In this document: one piece after another, positions 55,726 through 64,000 of the stretch
Layout: every line of letters begins with the position of its first letter
How positions within the stretch are numbered: position 1 is the first letter of the stretch
Origin: Rubrivivax sp.
Lineage (GTDB): Bacteria > Pseudomonadota > Gammaproteobacteria > Burkholderiales > Burkholderiaceae_C
DNA: 64,000 nt
Direction of reading: 5' to 3'
Assembly: GCA_016719535.1 (NCBI GenBank)
Contig: JADJYX010000001.1
Location: 992,001-1,056,000, forward strand
Translations under genes and position numbers: made by a program
The notes under the pieces: model-generated
Told to the model about the DNA's origin: nothing
What the model saw: only the letters and a program-made list of their open reading frames with translations
The model's database searches: none

Positions 55726-56267
55726 CGCGCCCGGCTCGCAGCACGGCCGCCGTCACCCTGGTGGCACTGGCGCTGGGCGGCCTGGCAGGCTGCGCCGGTG
55801 ACCTCGAGGAGCTTCAGGTGTGGACCGAGGCCAAGCGCCGCGAGGCCAGGCCCAGCGTGCCCAAGCTCGATCCGCCGAAGAAATTCGACCCCGAGCCCTA
55901 TACCTCGGCGCAGGTCGTCGACCCCTTCAGCGCGCAGAAGCTGGTGGTTGCCCTCAAGCAGGAGGTGCGGCAGCTCAACCCGCTGCTCGCCTCGGAGCTG
56001 AACCGGCGCAAGGAACCGCTCGAGGCCTACCCGCTGGACAACATGCTCATGGTCGGCAGCTTTGCCCGCGGCGGACGGCCCTTTGCGCTGCTGCGTGTCG
56101 ACAACCTGCTCTACCAGGTGAAGGTGGGTGACTACCTGGGGCAGAACTACGGCCGCATCACCCGCATCGGGGAGACGGACCTTTCGCTGCGCGAAGTGGT
56201 GCAGGACGCGGCGGGTGAATGGACCGAACGGATCAGCACCCTGCAGCTGCAGGAGAAGTCGCGATGA
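55722..56267 (+). CDS. pilP: type IV pilus lipoprotein PilP
   Basis: A 181-residue inner-membrane lipoprotein. The lipobox L-A-G-C puts the lipid on C24; a disordered Pro-rich part follows, then the beta-sandwich domain (about 95-175, with G-D-Y-L-G-Q-N-Y-G-R-I) that binds the secretin PilQ. It bridges the PilNO dimer to the outer membrane. Overlaps both neighbours by four bases. Confidence 0.95.
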   Translation: MTRPARSTAAVTLVALALGGLAGCAGDLEELQVWTEAKRREARPSVPKLDPPKKFDPEPYTSAQVVDPFSAQKLVVALKQEVRQLNPLLASELNRRKEPLEAYPLDNMLMVGSFARGGRPFALLRVDNLLYQVKVGDYLGQNYGRITRIGETDLSLREVVQDAAGEWTERISTLQLQEKSR

Positions 56268-58441
56268 GGAAGAGGCAGGATATGGCCAATCGATGCACGT
56301 GGCGAACGCTGCCGGCTGCGCTCGTGGTGCTCGGCACGACGCTGTGCGCACCGCTGGCAGCCTGGGCGCAGAACGCGATCCAGTCGATCACGAGTTCGCA
56401 GCAGGCGGGCACCGAGGTCGTCCGCATCGAACTGGCCGAGGCGCTGACCGCGGTGCCCGCCGGCTTCTCGATCCAGGCGCCGCCCCGGGTGGCGATCGAC
56501 CTGCCGGGCGTCGGCAATGCGCTGGGGCGCAACGCGGTCGAGATCAACCAGGGCAACCTGCGCTCGGTCAGCGTGGCGCAGGCCGGTGAACGCACGCGCC
56601 TCGTGCTCAACCTCAAGCAGGCGGCCAATTTCCGCGCCCAGCTGCAGGGCAAGGCGCTGCTGGTGGTGCTGGAGCAGAGCGCGCCGGCGATCGCCGCCGC
56701 GGCACAGCCGCCAGGGCAGTTTGCGCCGGCCCAGAACGCCGAGGTGCAGGGGCTGCGCGACATCGACTTCCGCCGCGGCAGCGACGGTGCCGGCCGCGTG
56801 ATCGTCAACCTGGCCAGCACGCAGGTCGGTGTCGACATCCGCCAGCAGGGCCAGAACCTCGTCGTCGAGTTCATGCGTTCGTCGCTGCCCGACAGCCTGC
56901 GCCGCCGCCTCGACGTCACCGACTTCGGCACCCCGGTGCAGAGCATTTCGACCTTCCAGTCGGGCGACCGCGTGCGCATGGTCGTCGAGCCGCGCGGGGC
57001 CTGGGAACACAGCGCCTACCAGACCGACAGCCAGTTCGTGCTGGAAGTGCGGCCGATGAAGGTCGACCCGAACAAGCTCGTGCAGGGCCCGGGCTACCAG
57101 GGCGAGAAGCTGTCGCTGAATTTCCAGAATATCGAGGTGCGGGCGCTGCTGCAGGTGATCGCCGACTTCACCAACTTCAACGTCGTCACCAGCGACACCG
57201 TGACCGGCAACGTCACGCTGCGGCTGAAGGACGTGCCCTGGGACCAGGCGCTCGACATCATCATGCAGAGCAAGGGCCTGGGCGTGAAGAAGTCGGGCAA
57301 CGTGCTGTGGATCGCGCCCAAGGACGAGCTGGCCGCCAAGGAGAAGGTCGAACTGGAGGCCAAGAAGAAGGTGGCCGAACTCGAACCGCTGCGCACGCAG
57401 TCCTTCCAGCTCAACTACACCAAGGCCGAGGACATCGCCAAGGGCCTCACCGGGCAGGCCACCGGCCAGAGCAGCAGCAGCGGTCAGAACACGCGCATCC
57501 TGTCGCCGCGCGGCAGCGTGCTCTACGAGACGCGCACCAACCAGCTGTTCGTGTCCGACATTCCGTCCAAGCTGGAGGAGGTGCAAAGCCTCGTCGCCAA
57601 GATCGACATCCCGGTGCGCCAGGTGCTGATCGAGGCGCGCATCGTCGAGGCCGACGACAGCTTCGGCCGCGCGCTGGGCATCAAGCTGGGCACCACCGAC
57701 CTGCGCGGGCTGCGCGGCGGCATCCCGGGCTACCGCGTTGCCGGCAGCAACTACGTGACGATCGGGGGCAATTATTCGAATGTCGGTGTGCAGACGGGGC
57801 AGACCCCGAATACCGACACCAGCTATTCGCCCGATTCGCAGATCGTCACGCTGCCGGCCAATACCAGCCGCCTGGGCGCGACGGCGGCCACGCTCGGCCT
57901 GTCGCTGTTCAGCGCCGCGGCCAACCGATTCCTCAACCTCGAGCTGTCGGCGATGGAATCCGAGGGCAAGGGCAAGATCGTCTCCAGCCCGCGCGTCGTC
58001 ACCGCCGACCAGCAGAAGGCCAGCATCGAGCAGGGCGAGGAGATCCCCTACCAGGTGGCCACCTCCAGCGGCGCGACCTCGATCCAGTTCAAGAAGGCCG
58101 CGCTGCGCCTGGAGGTGACGCCGCAGATCACGCCCGAAGGCAACGTGATCATGCTGCTCAACGTCAGCAAGGACAGCCGCGGCGCCAATACGCCCAATGC
58201 CGGCCCGGCCATCAATACCAAGAAGGTCGACACCCAGGTGCTGGTGGAAAACGGCGGCACGGTGGTGATCGGCGGCATCTTCACGCAGGACGACCGCGAC
58301 GAGGTCAACAAGGTGCCGCTGCTGGGCGACATCCCGTTCCTGGGGCATCTGTTCCAGAACAAGCAGCGCATTTCGACGAAGACCGAGCTGCTGGTCTTCA
58401 TCACGCCGAAGATCGTGACCGACCGGTCGGCAATCCGTTGA
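56264..58441 (+). CDS. pilQ: type IV pilus secretin PilQ
   Basis: Outer-membrane channel for the pilus, 725 residues. After a signal peptide ending A-W-A-Q near residue 36 come two AMIN domains (about 40-140 and 160-260) that bind peptidoglycan, the N0/N1 domains with F-Q-N-I-E-V-R-A-L-L-Q, and the secretin domain with [14 protein letters not shown] near the end. ATG 56264 overlaps the pilP stop; ATG 56282, after AGGCAGGA, is an alternative that shortens the signal peptide. Confidence 0.95.
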   Translation: MRKRQDMANRCTWRTLPAALVVLGTTLCAPLAAWAQNAIQSITSSQQAGTEVVRIELAEALTAVPAGFSIQAPPRVAIDLPGVGNALGRNAVEINQGNLRSVSVAQAGERTRLVLNLKQAANFRAQLQGKALLVVLEQSAPAIAAAAQPPGQFAPAQNAEVQGLRDIDFRRGSDGAGRVIVNLASTQVGVDIRQQGQNLVVEFMRSSLPDSLRRRLDVTDFGTPVQSISTFQSGDRVRMVVEPRGAWEHSAYQTDSQFVLEVRPMKVDPNKLVQGPGYQGEKLSLNFQNIEVRALLQVIADFTNFNVVTSDTVTGNVTLRLKDVPWDQALDIIMQSKGLGVKKSGNVLWIAPKDELAAKEKVELEAKKKVAELEPLRTQSFQLNYTKAEDIAKGLTGQATGQSSSSGQNTRILSPRGSVLYETRTNQLFVSDIPSKLEEVQSLVAKIDIPVRQVLIEARIVEADDSFGRALGIKLGTTDLRGLRGGIPGYRVAGSNYVTIGGNYSNVGVQTGQTPNTDTSYSPDSQIVTLPANTSRLGATAATLGLSLFSAAANRFLNLELSAMESEGKGKIVSSPRVVTADQQKASIEQGEEIPYQVATSSGATSIQFKKAALRLEVTPQITPEGNVIMLLNVSKDSRGANTPNAGPAINTKKVDTQVLVENGGTVVIGGIFTQDDRDEVNKVPLLGDIPFLGHLFQNKQRISTKTELLVFITPKIVTDRSAIR

Positions 58442-58490
58442 TTCGCGCCCGCTCGGCCCGCACGAACGTCAAGACTGTAGGAATCCGGAC

Positions 58491-60554
58491 ATGAGTCATT
58501 GGAAGCGACTGCTGGCGGTGCTGGCCCTGACGAGCCTGGCGGCTTGCGGTGGGGGCGGCGGCAGTGCGGGGACGCCGACCCTGGGCGGCGGTACATCCGG
58601 CGCCGTGACCGACATCGTCATCGTGCCCAGCGCCGATACGATCGCGAATACCGGCACCTCGACGGTGACGGCGACCATCACCGTCGTCGACGTCAACCGG
58701 GCCGGTGTGACGGACGCATCGGTCTCGGTGGCCGTGGACAACAACGCGGTGGTGTCGACCAGTGGCGCCAGGACCGATGCAAGTGGCCAGATCACGGCGA
58801 CCATCGGCATCGGTTCCGACCGCAGCAACCGCGACATCACGATCACCGCCCGGGCGGGGGGCATCACGCGCACTGCGGTGGTGAAGGTCGTGACCGATCC
58901 GAATGCCAACACGCCGACGGCAGCGGACCTCAGCCTGGTGCTGGGTGCACCCAGCGTCACCAACGGCGGCAGCTCCACCGTCACCGCAACCGTCACCGCC
59001 GTCGATGCCAACCGCAACGTGATCCGCGGCATTCCAGTGACGCTGTCGGTCGACGCCGGCGCCACCTTGGCTGCCAGCGCCACCGTCACCGATGCCCTGG
59101 GATTGGTGACGGCCAATGTCGGCATCGGCGCCGACCGCTCGAACCGTGTCGTCACCGTCACCGCCGTCAGCGGCTCTCTGGTTCGCACGGCGTCGTTCGC
59201 GGTCACCGGTGCGCGGCTGACGGCCTCGGCCTCGCCGCTGGTGGTGGCGGGCAGCGCGGGCAACGTCGTCGAGTACACCTTGCTCGACTTCAATGCGGTG
59301 GCGATGGCCGACCAGCCGATCACGGTGACCGCGCCGGGGTTGCCGACGGCGAATGGCCGTACCGACCTGAACGGCAAGTTCCGCTTCGTCTACACGGCAC
59401 CCGCGTCACAGACGGTGCTGTCCATCACGGCCACGGCAGCTGGTGACCAGAACGCCCAGACGGTGACCGTGTCGCCGGCATCGTCGAGCATCGCGGCGGC
59501 GCCTGAAATGCCGCAATCGGCGTCGGTGACACCCTCTCCCAGTGTGGTGAGCGTCAACGCCCCGGGCACCGCCACCAATCAGGTCGAACTGCGGGCCCTG
59601 TTTGTCGGCGCCAACAACCGGCCGGTTCCTCGCGTCCGGGTTCGTTTCGATCTGGCGGGCAATCTCAGCAGCACCGACGGCCGCATCGACTGGGTGGGAA
59701 GCTATGCCTATTCCGACGACAACGGCATCGCTCGCGCCACCTTCACGTCGGGGCAGCGGCCGAGCCCGACCAATGGCGTGACGGTCCGGATGTGCTACGA
59801 CACCGTCGACTTCGCCAGCGGCGCCAATGCCTGCGATGGCGTGGCCGGTTTTGCGACCGCCACGCTGACCGTTTCCTCGGAAGCGATGGCGGTGACGATC
59901 GGCACCAACAACGAGATCAAGCAGGGACGCAACAACCTCACCTACATCAAGGAGTACGTGGTGCTGGTGGTCGATGCGGCCGGTCGAGCGAAGCCCGATA
60001 CGCTGATCACGCCGTCGGTCGACCTCACGGGTTTCTACAAGGGCTTCTACAGCACGGGCCTGCAGTCCTGGGGACGAACACTCACGCTGGAGCCCACGGA
60101 GCGCTACGGTTGGACGGGCACCGCATGGGCGCCCGATGGCACGCCGGGTTTGCCGGTATGCCCGAACGAGGACATCAACCGGAACGCGGTGCGGGAGGCC
60201 ACCGCGCTGATCGTTGGTGCAGCGGCGCCCGCGCTGGCAGCGCGCGGCGAGGACCTGAACTGGAATGGCGATCTCGACCCACGCAAGTCCGATGTCGCCG
60301 TTTCCATGGTGGGCTCCTCCAAGACCGACCAGAATGGGCTCGCGGTGGTGCAGATCGAGTACCCGGAAAGCGTGGCAACCTGGATCGATTTTGTCCTCAC
60401 GGTGACGGCCTCCGGCGTGTCCGGGACCGAGGCGCGCGCGCGCTTCAGCGGCACCCTCGACGCGTCGGCGGCGGATATCAATAACCTCGAAGCAGAGCCG
60501 GCATTCAGGATCAGCCCATGGGGATTTTCCACCACCTGCACCGATACGCAGTGA
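58491..60554 (+). CDS. Ig-like (Big_1/invasin-type) repeat lipoprotein within the pil operon
   Basis: A 687-residue predicted lipoprotein (lipobox L-A-A-C, C19) followed by a Gly-rich linker. Two closely similar Ig-like modules (about 40-135 and 140-235, each with T-S/G-T-S-T-V-T-A-T and I-G-I/A-D-R-S-N-R) are followed by two more divergent ones. The C-terminal 250 residues are less repetitive and contain an aspartate-rich L-N-W-N-G-D-L-D-P segment that could bind calcium. It starts 49 bases after pilQ and ends 4 bases before aroK, so it is read with both. A surface or pilus-linked role is inferred; no function is known. Confidence 0.8.
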   Translation: MSHWKRLLAVLALTSLAACGGGGGSAGTPTLGGGTSGAVTDIVIVPSADTIANTGTSTVTATITVVDVNRAGVTDASVSVAVDNNAVVSTSGARTDASGQITATIGIGSDRSNRDITITARAGGITRTAVVKVVTDPNANTPTAADLSLVLGAPSVTNGGSSTVTATVTAVDANRNVIRGIPVTLSVDAGATLAASATVTDALGLVTANVGIGADRSNRVVTVTAVSGSLVRTASFAVTGARLTASASPLVVAGSAGNVVEYTLLDFNAVAMADQPITVTAPGLPTANGRTDLNGKFRFVYTAPASQTVLSITATAAGDQNAQTVTVSPASSSIAAAPEMPQSASVTPSPSVVSVNAPGTATNQVELRALFVGANNRPVPRVRVRFDLAGNLSSTDGRIDWVGSYAYSDDNGIARATFTSGQRPSPTNGVTVRMCYDTVDFASGANACDGVAGFATATLTVSSEAMAVTIGTNNEIKQGRNNLTYIKEYVVLVVDAAGRAKPDTLITPSVDLTGFYKGFYSTGLQSWGRTLTLEPTERYGWTGTAWAPDGTPGLPVCPNEDINRNAVREATALIVGAAAPALAARGEDLNWNGDLDPRKSDVAVSMVGSSKTDQNGLAVVQIEYPESVATWIDFVLTVTASGVSGTEARARFSGTLDASAADINNLEAEPAFRISPWGFSTTCTDTQ

Positions 60555-60558
60555 CGCC

Positions 60559-61089
60559 GTGACCATTGCCCTCGTCGGCATGCCCGGCTCGGGCAAATCG
60601 ACGGTGGGTCGGCAACTGGCCCGTCAGCTCGGGCTCGACTTCATCGACAGCGACAGCGTCGTCGAGCAGCGCATCGGCATGCCGATCCGCGACTGGTTTG
60701 CCCAGCACGGCGAAGAGGCCTTCCGCGACATCGAGCAGGCGGTGATCGACGAGCTGACGCAGCGGCCGAATGCGGTGCTGGCCACCGGCGGCGGGTCGGT
60801 GCTGCGTCCGTCCAACCGCAATGCGCTGCACTCGCGCTGCCACGTCTTCTACCTGCGGTCGAGCCCCGACGAGCTGTTCAGGCGCCTGCGCCACGATACG
60901 CAGCGCCCGCTGCTGCAGGTGCAGGATCCGCTCAAGCGCCTGCGCGAGCTCTATCGCGATCGCGACCCGCTCTACCGTCGCACCGCGCATTTCGTGGTCG
61001 AAGCGGCGCGGCCTTCGGTGCAGGGGCTCACCAGCATGGTGCTGATGCAGCTCGAGCTGGCCGGCCTGGTGCCCTCGTCCGACGCCTGA
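60559..61089 (+). CDS. aroK: shikimate kinase
   Basis: Phosphorylates shikimate in the chorismate pathway, 176 residues. The P-loop G-M-P-G-S-G-K-S-T is near residues 7-15, the shikimate-binding D-S-D and the R-x-x-E-x-x-F-R-like block (E-E-A-F-R-D-I-E) follow, and G-G-G-S-V is near residue 77. The GTG start lies 4 bases after the Ig-repeat gene. The pil-aroK-aroB order is widely conserved in Proteobacteria. Confidence 0.95.
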   Translation: MTIALVGMPGSGKSTVGRQLARQLGLDFIDSDSVVEQRIGMPIRDWFAQHGEEAFRDIEQAVIDELTQRPNAVLATGGGSVLRPSNRNALHSRCHVFYLRSSPDELFRRLRHDTQRPLLQVQDPLKRLRELYRDRDPLYRRTAHFVVEAARPSVQGLTSMVLMQLELAGLVPSSDA

Positions 61090-61130
61090 AGGCCGCGCTG
61101 CCGGCGTGCCCGGCCGTACACTGCGCCGCC

Positions 61131-62237
61131 ATGAGCAGCAGCATGCCGCAACACGCCGCCGTGCAGGTCAACACGCCGGGCCACCGCTACGACATCGTGA
61201 TCGCCCGCGGCGCCCTCGCCGACCCCGTTTCGTGGCAGGGCCTGCCCCCGGCCAGTCAGGCGGTGATCGTCACCAACACCACCCTTGCGCCGCTGTACGC
61301 GGCCGCCTTGCAGCAGGCGCTGGCGCCGCATTACCGCCGGGTCTCGGTGCTCTCGTTGCCCGACGGCGAGGCCCACAAGACCTGGGAGACCCTCAATCTG
61401 ATCTTCGACCACCTGCTGGGCGCGGGCTGCGACCGCAAGACGGTGCTGTTCGCGCTCGGCGGCGGCGTGGTCGGCGACATGACCGGCTTTGCCGCGGCCT
61501 GCTACATGCGCGGCGTGCCCTTCGTGCAGGTGCCCACCACGCTGCTGGCGCAGGTGGACTCGTCGGTCGGCGGCAAGACGGCGATCAACCACCCGCTGGG
61601 CAAGAACATGATCGGCGCCTTCTACCAGCCGGTGCGCGTGGTCTGCGACCTTGCCACGCTGGATACGCTGCCGGCGCGTGAACTGGCCGCCGGCCTGGCC
61701 GAGGTCATCAAATACGGGCCGATCGCCGATGCGGCCTTCCTCGACTGGATCGAGGCCCACCTGGATGCGCTGCTGGCGCGCGACCCGGCGGCGCTGTCCT
61801 ATGCCGTGGGCCGTTCGTGCGAGATCAAGGCCTGGGTCGTCGGCCAGGACGAGCGCGAGAGCGGCCTGCGCGCCATCCTCAATTTCGGCCACACCTTCGG
61901 CCATGCGATCGAGGCCGGCCTGGGCTATGGTCAGTGGCTGCATGGCGAGGCCGTGGGCTGCGGCATGCTGATGGCCAGCGACCTCTCGGCGCGGCTGGGC
62001 CTGATGCCCGCCGCCTTCGTCGAGCGCATGCGCACGCTGCTGCAGCGCGCCGGCCTGCCGGTGCGTGCGCCGGCGATCGGCATCGACCGCTTCGTCGAGC
62101 TGATGCGCATCGACAAGAAGGCGCAAGACGGCGAGATCCGATTCGTGCTCATCGAGGCCCTGGGCCGCGCCGGCGTGCGGCCCGCGCCCGACGCCCTGGT
62201 GCGCGCCGTCATCGCCGGCCACAGCGAGCCGGCCTGA
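61131..62237 (+). CDS. aroB: 3-dehydroquinate synthase
   Basis: NAD- and metal-dependent cyclase forming 3-dehydroquinate from DAHP, 368 residues. Marks are the [11 protein letters not shown] cofactor loop near residue 110, [16 protein letters not shown], the zinc ligand region E-V-I-K-Y-G, and [11 protein letters not shown] 61131 and ATG 61143 are both possible. It follows aroK by 41 bases. Confidence 0.96.
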   Translation: MSSSMPQHAAVQVNTPGHRYDIVIARGALADPVSWQGLPPASQAVIVTNTTLAPLYAAALQQALAPHYRRVSVLSLPDGEAHKTWETLNLIFDHLLGAGCDRKTVLFALGGGVVGDMTGFAAACYMRGVPFVQVPTTLLAQVDSSVGGKTAINHPLGKNMIGAFYQPVRVVCDLATLDTLPARELAAGLAEVIKYGPIADAAFLDWIEAHLDALLARDPAALSYAVGRSCEIKAWVVGQDERESGLRAILNFGHTFGHAIEAGLGYGQWLHGEAVGCGMLMASDLSARLGLMPAAFVERMRTLLQRAGLPVRAPAIGIDRFVELMRIDKKAQDGEIRFVLIEALGRAGVRPAPDALVRAVIAGHSEPA

Positions 62238-62267
62238 CGCGGCGGTGCGCTCTCGAGCTGCCAGGCG

Positions 62268-63452
62268 GTGACGAACGAGGCCCTCGTGCTGGCCCCCTGG
62301 GCCGTCGACCCGCAGGCAAGCCGCGGCCGCCGCCATGCCGAGCCGCCGCCGCCGGGCCGCACCGAGCATCAGCGCGACCGCGACCGTGTCGTGCACAGCA
62401 CCGCCTTCCGGCGGCTGATGTACAAGACCCAAGTCTTCGTCAACCACGAGGGTGACCTCTATCGCACGCGGCTGACGCATTCGATCGAAGTGGCGCAGCT
62501 GTCGCGTTCGGTGGCCCGCATGCTGCGGCTGAACGAGGACCTGGTGGAGGCGATTGCCCTGGCGCACGACCTCGGCCACACGCCCTTCGGCCACGCCGGG
62601 CAGGACGCGCTGCACGCCTGCATGACGGCGCATGGCGGCTTCGAGCACAACCTGCAGAGCCTGCGCGTGGTCGATCAGCTGGAGCAGCGCTACATCGGCT
62701 TCGACGGCCTCAACCTGAGCTTCGAGACGCGCGAGGGCATCCTCAAGCATTGCTCGCGCCGGCAGGCCGAGGCGCTGGAGGCGGCCGAGCCCGGCGGCGT
62801 GGCGCGCCGCTTCATCGACGGCCTGCGGCCGAGCCTGGAGGCGCAGGTCGTCAACCTTGCCGACGAGATTGCCTACAACGCGCACGATGTCGACGACGGC
62901 ATGCGGTCGGGCCTGCTCGACGACGCGCAGCTGTCGGTGCTGGCCGCTTACGGCCGCATCCGGCACGAGGTGCTGGCCGATCACCCGGACCTGGGCACGC
63001 GCGGGCGGCGGCTGCTGTTCGAGATCCTGCGCCGCATGCTGTCGCGCCAGGTGCAGGAACTGGTCGAGCACACCACGCAGGCGCTGCACGACGCCGCGCC
63101 GCGCCGCGCCGACGACGTGCGGCGGCTGCCCGTGCTGGCCGCACTGCCGCCGGCGCGGCGCGCCGAATTCGACGAGCTCAAGCGCTTCCTGTTTGCGTCG
63201 CTCTACCGCCACCCGCAGGTGGTGCAGACGACCGAGGCCGCGCGCGTGGTGGTGGCCCAGCTGTTCGAGGCCTATCGGGCGGCGCCGCACGAGATGCCGG
63301 CCGATTTCGCGGCGGCCGACGACGGCCACCGCGCCGTGGCCGATTACATCGCCGGCATGACCGACCGCTTCGCGCTGCGCGAATACCACCGCCTCACCGG
63401 GCGCGCGCCGTTTCCGGCGGCGCTGCACCCGGCGCCGTGGTCGCCGGGCTGA
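62268..63452 (+). CDS. dgt: dGTPase-like HD-domain triphosphohydrolase
   Basis: Deoxyguanosinetriphosphate triphosphohydrolase-like protein of 394 residues. The HD motif is H100-D101 in H-D-L-G-H-T-P-F-G-H, with the upstream H in R-L-T-H-S-I-E-V and the later D-E-I-A-Y-N-A-H-D. It hydrolyses dNTPs to nucleosides and triphosphate; it is of the shorter class, not E. coli Dgt proper. GTG 62268 is used, about 30 bases after aroB. Confidence 0.9.
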   Translation: MTNEALVLAPWAVDPQASRGRRHAEPPPPGRTEHQRDRDRVVHSTAFRRLMYKTQVFVNHEGDLYRTRLTHSIEVAQLSRSVARMLRLNEDLVEAIALAHDLGHTPFGHAGQDALHACMTAHGGFEHNLQSLRVVDQLEQRYIGFDGLNLSFETREGILKHCSRRQAEALEAAEPGGVARRFIDGLRPSLEAQVVNLADEIAYNAHDVDDGMRSGLLDDAQLSVLAAYGRIRHEVLADHPDLGTRGRRLLFEILRRMLSRQVQELVEHTTQALHDAAPRRADDVRRLPVLAALPPARRAEFDELKRFLFASLYRHPQVVQTTEAARVVVAQLFEAYRAAPHEMPADFAAADDGHRAVADYIAGMTDRFALREYHRLTGRAPFPAALHPAPWSPG

Positions 63453-63460
63453 CGACGACC

Positions 63461-64000
63461 ATGGCCCGCCAGCCGCGCCTGTCCCTGCCCGGCGTGATGC
63501 ACTACCTGCTGCAGCGCGGGCACAACGGCGGTGCCATCGTGATCGACGCGCAGGACGCCGACCAGTTGCTGCAGATGCTGCGCGAGGCGGCGCTGAGCCA
63601 CCATGTGCTGCTGCACGCCTATGCCCTGGCCGCCAACGAACTGCGCGTGCTGGCGACGCCCGAAACCGGCGACGGCATCAGCCGCATGATGCAGGCCGTC
63701 GGGCGCCGCCATGCCGCCGCCTTCAACCGCCGCCATGGCCGCAGCGGGGCGCTGTGGGATGGCCGCTTCCGCTCGGCGCTGATCGAGGCCGGCGCGCCGG
63801 CGCTGCTGGCCTTGCGCGATGTCGATGCGCAGGCCGCAGCGGCGGCCGACCTTGCCCAGGCCCAGCCCGCGCCAGCGCTGCCGGTGGCGGCGGGCCAGCC
63901 GGTCGAGCCGGCCGGGCGCAGCAGCCGGGCGCACCGCACCGGCGGCCGGCGCGACGCCGCCCTCGTCGATCCGCCGGTCTACTGGCAGCTCGGCAATACC
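63461..64000 (+). CDS. RAYT/IS200-like transposase relative lacking catalytic residues, cut by the right edge
   Basis: 180 codons are visible with no stop. The opening A-R-Q-P-R-L-S-L-P-G, the block M-M-Q-A-V-G-R-R and F-N-R-R-H-G-R-S-G-A-L-W-D-G-R-F-R-S, and the late P-P-V-Y-W-Q-L-G-N-T align with REP-associated tyrosine transposases. But the HUH metal site (normally N-H-V-H-L) reads N-E-L-R-V at residues 59-63, and the catalytic tyrosine stretch (normally R-Y-I-E-L-N-P) reads R-D-V-D-A-Q at 119-124. Transposition is therefore not expected. It starts 8 bases after dgt, with codon use like its neighbours, so it is probably a resident, repurposed gene. Confidence 0.78.
   Translation, partial: MARQPRLSLPGVMHYLLQRGHNGGAIVIDAQDADQLLQMLREAALSHHVLLHAYALAANELRVLATPETGDGISRMMQAVGRRHAAAFNRRHGRSGALWDGRFRSALIEAGAPALLALRDVDAQAAAAADLAQAQPAPALPVAAGQPVEPAGRSSRAHRTGGRRDAALVDPPVYWQLGNT

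Overview
The window is high-GC chromosomal DNA with dense, often overlapping operons and frequent GTG starts. The gene content (class I PHA synthase, PEP-CTERM protein, general type II secretion, a pilMNOPQ-aroK-aroB-dgt block, a betaproteobacterial porin, a Coq7 hydroxylase) points to a betaproteobacterium of the order Burkholderiales, probably near Rubrivivax, Leptothrix or Ideonella. The genus cannot be fixed from this sequence. I see no tRNA, rRNA, CRISPR array, intact insertion sequence or prophage.

Layout. 1-4.9 kb: malate synthase G (cut by the left edge), a CIA30-domain protein, a short-chain dehydrogenase and a PHA synthase. 4.9-9.0 kb: a PEP-CTERM surface protein divergent from a SARP/BTAD-type regulator with TPR repeats, with three direct repeats at 11-bp spacing between them, then a small exported protein. 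9.2-13.3 kb: a three-gene iron(III)-type ABC importer. 13.3-15.2 kb: a leftward group of small genes (thioredoxin-fold isomerase, HIT protein, eRF1-like protein, DksA-type zinc finger). 15.3-19.1 kb: a geranylgeranyl reductase-family flavoprotein, a class II glutamine amidotransferase and a zinc carboxypeptidase. 19.125-20.168 kb is a poly-G/C stretch that looks like sequencing or assembly noise; it cuts the 3' end of the carboxypeptidase and the 5' end of an Lrp/AsnC regulator.

20.5-31.4 kb: two small DUF proteins, an exported beta/gamma-crystallin-like protein, a leftward operon (ABC ATPase, FtsX/MacB-like permease, DUF3299 protein, AI-2E-type transporter), a cytosolic 5'-nucleotidase coupled to a Cys-rich lipoprotein, a type Vd patatin autotransporter and a Lon-like AAA+ ATPase. 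31.5-43.3 kb: a complete type II secretion locus, gspG-H-I-J-K-L-M-N-D-E-F leftward with gspC divergent, plus an outer-membrane protein gene at the operon end. 43.4-53.0 kb: a divergent CobT-like protein, threonine ammonia-lyase preceded by a candidate small RNA or attenuator, OsmC, Coq7, a porin with a strong terminator, lptM-lysA, cyaY and penicillin-binding protein 1A. 53.3-64 kb: pilMNOPQ, an Ig-repeat lipoprotein gene inserted in the pil operon, aroK, aroB, dgt, and at the right edge a RAYT-like protein that has lost both catalytic motifs of its family.

How they work together: the pil genes build the inner-membrane alignment complex and secretin of type IVa pili, and the gsp genes build the related type II secretion machine that exports folded proteins across the outer membrane. 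PBP1A, LptM, the patatin autotransporter, the porin and the PEP-CTERM protein all belong to the cell envelope. The strongest leads for new biology are the SARP-type repeats at 6331-6363, the candidate anti-Shine-Dalgarno small RNA at 46176-46264, the catalytically dead RAYT relative at 63461-64000 and the divergent CobT-like protein at 43351-44451.
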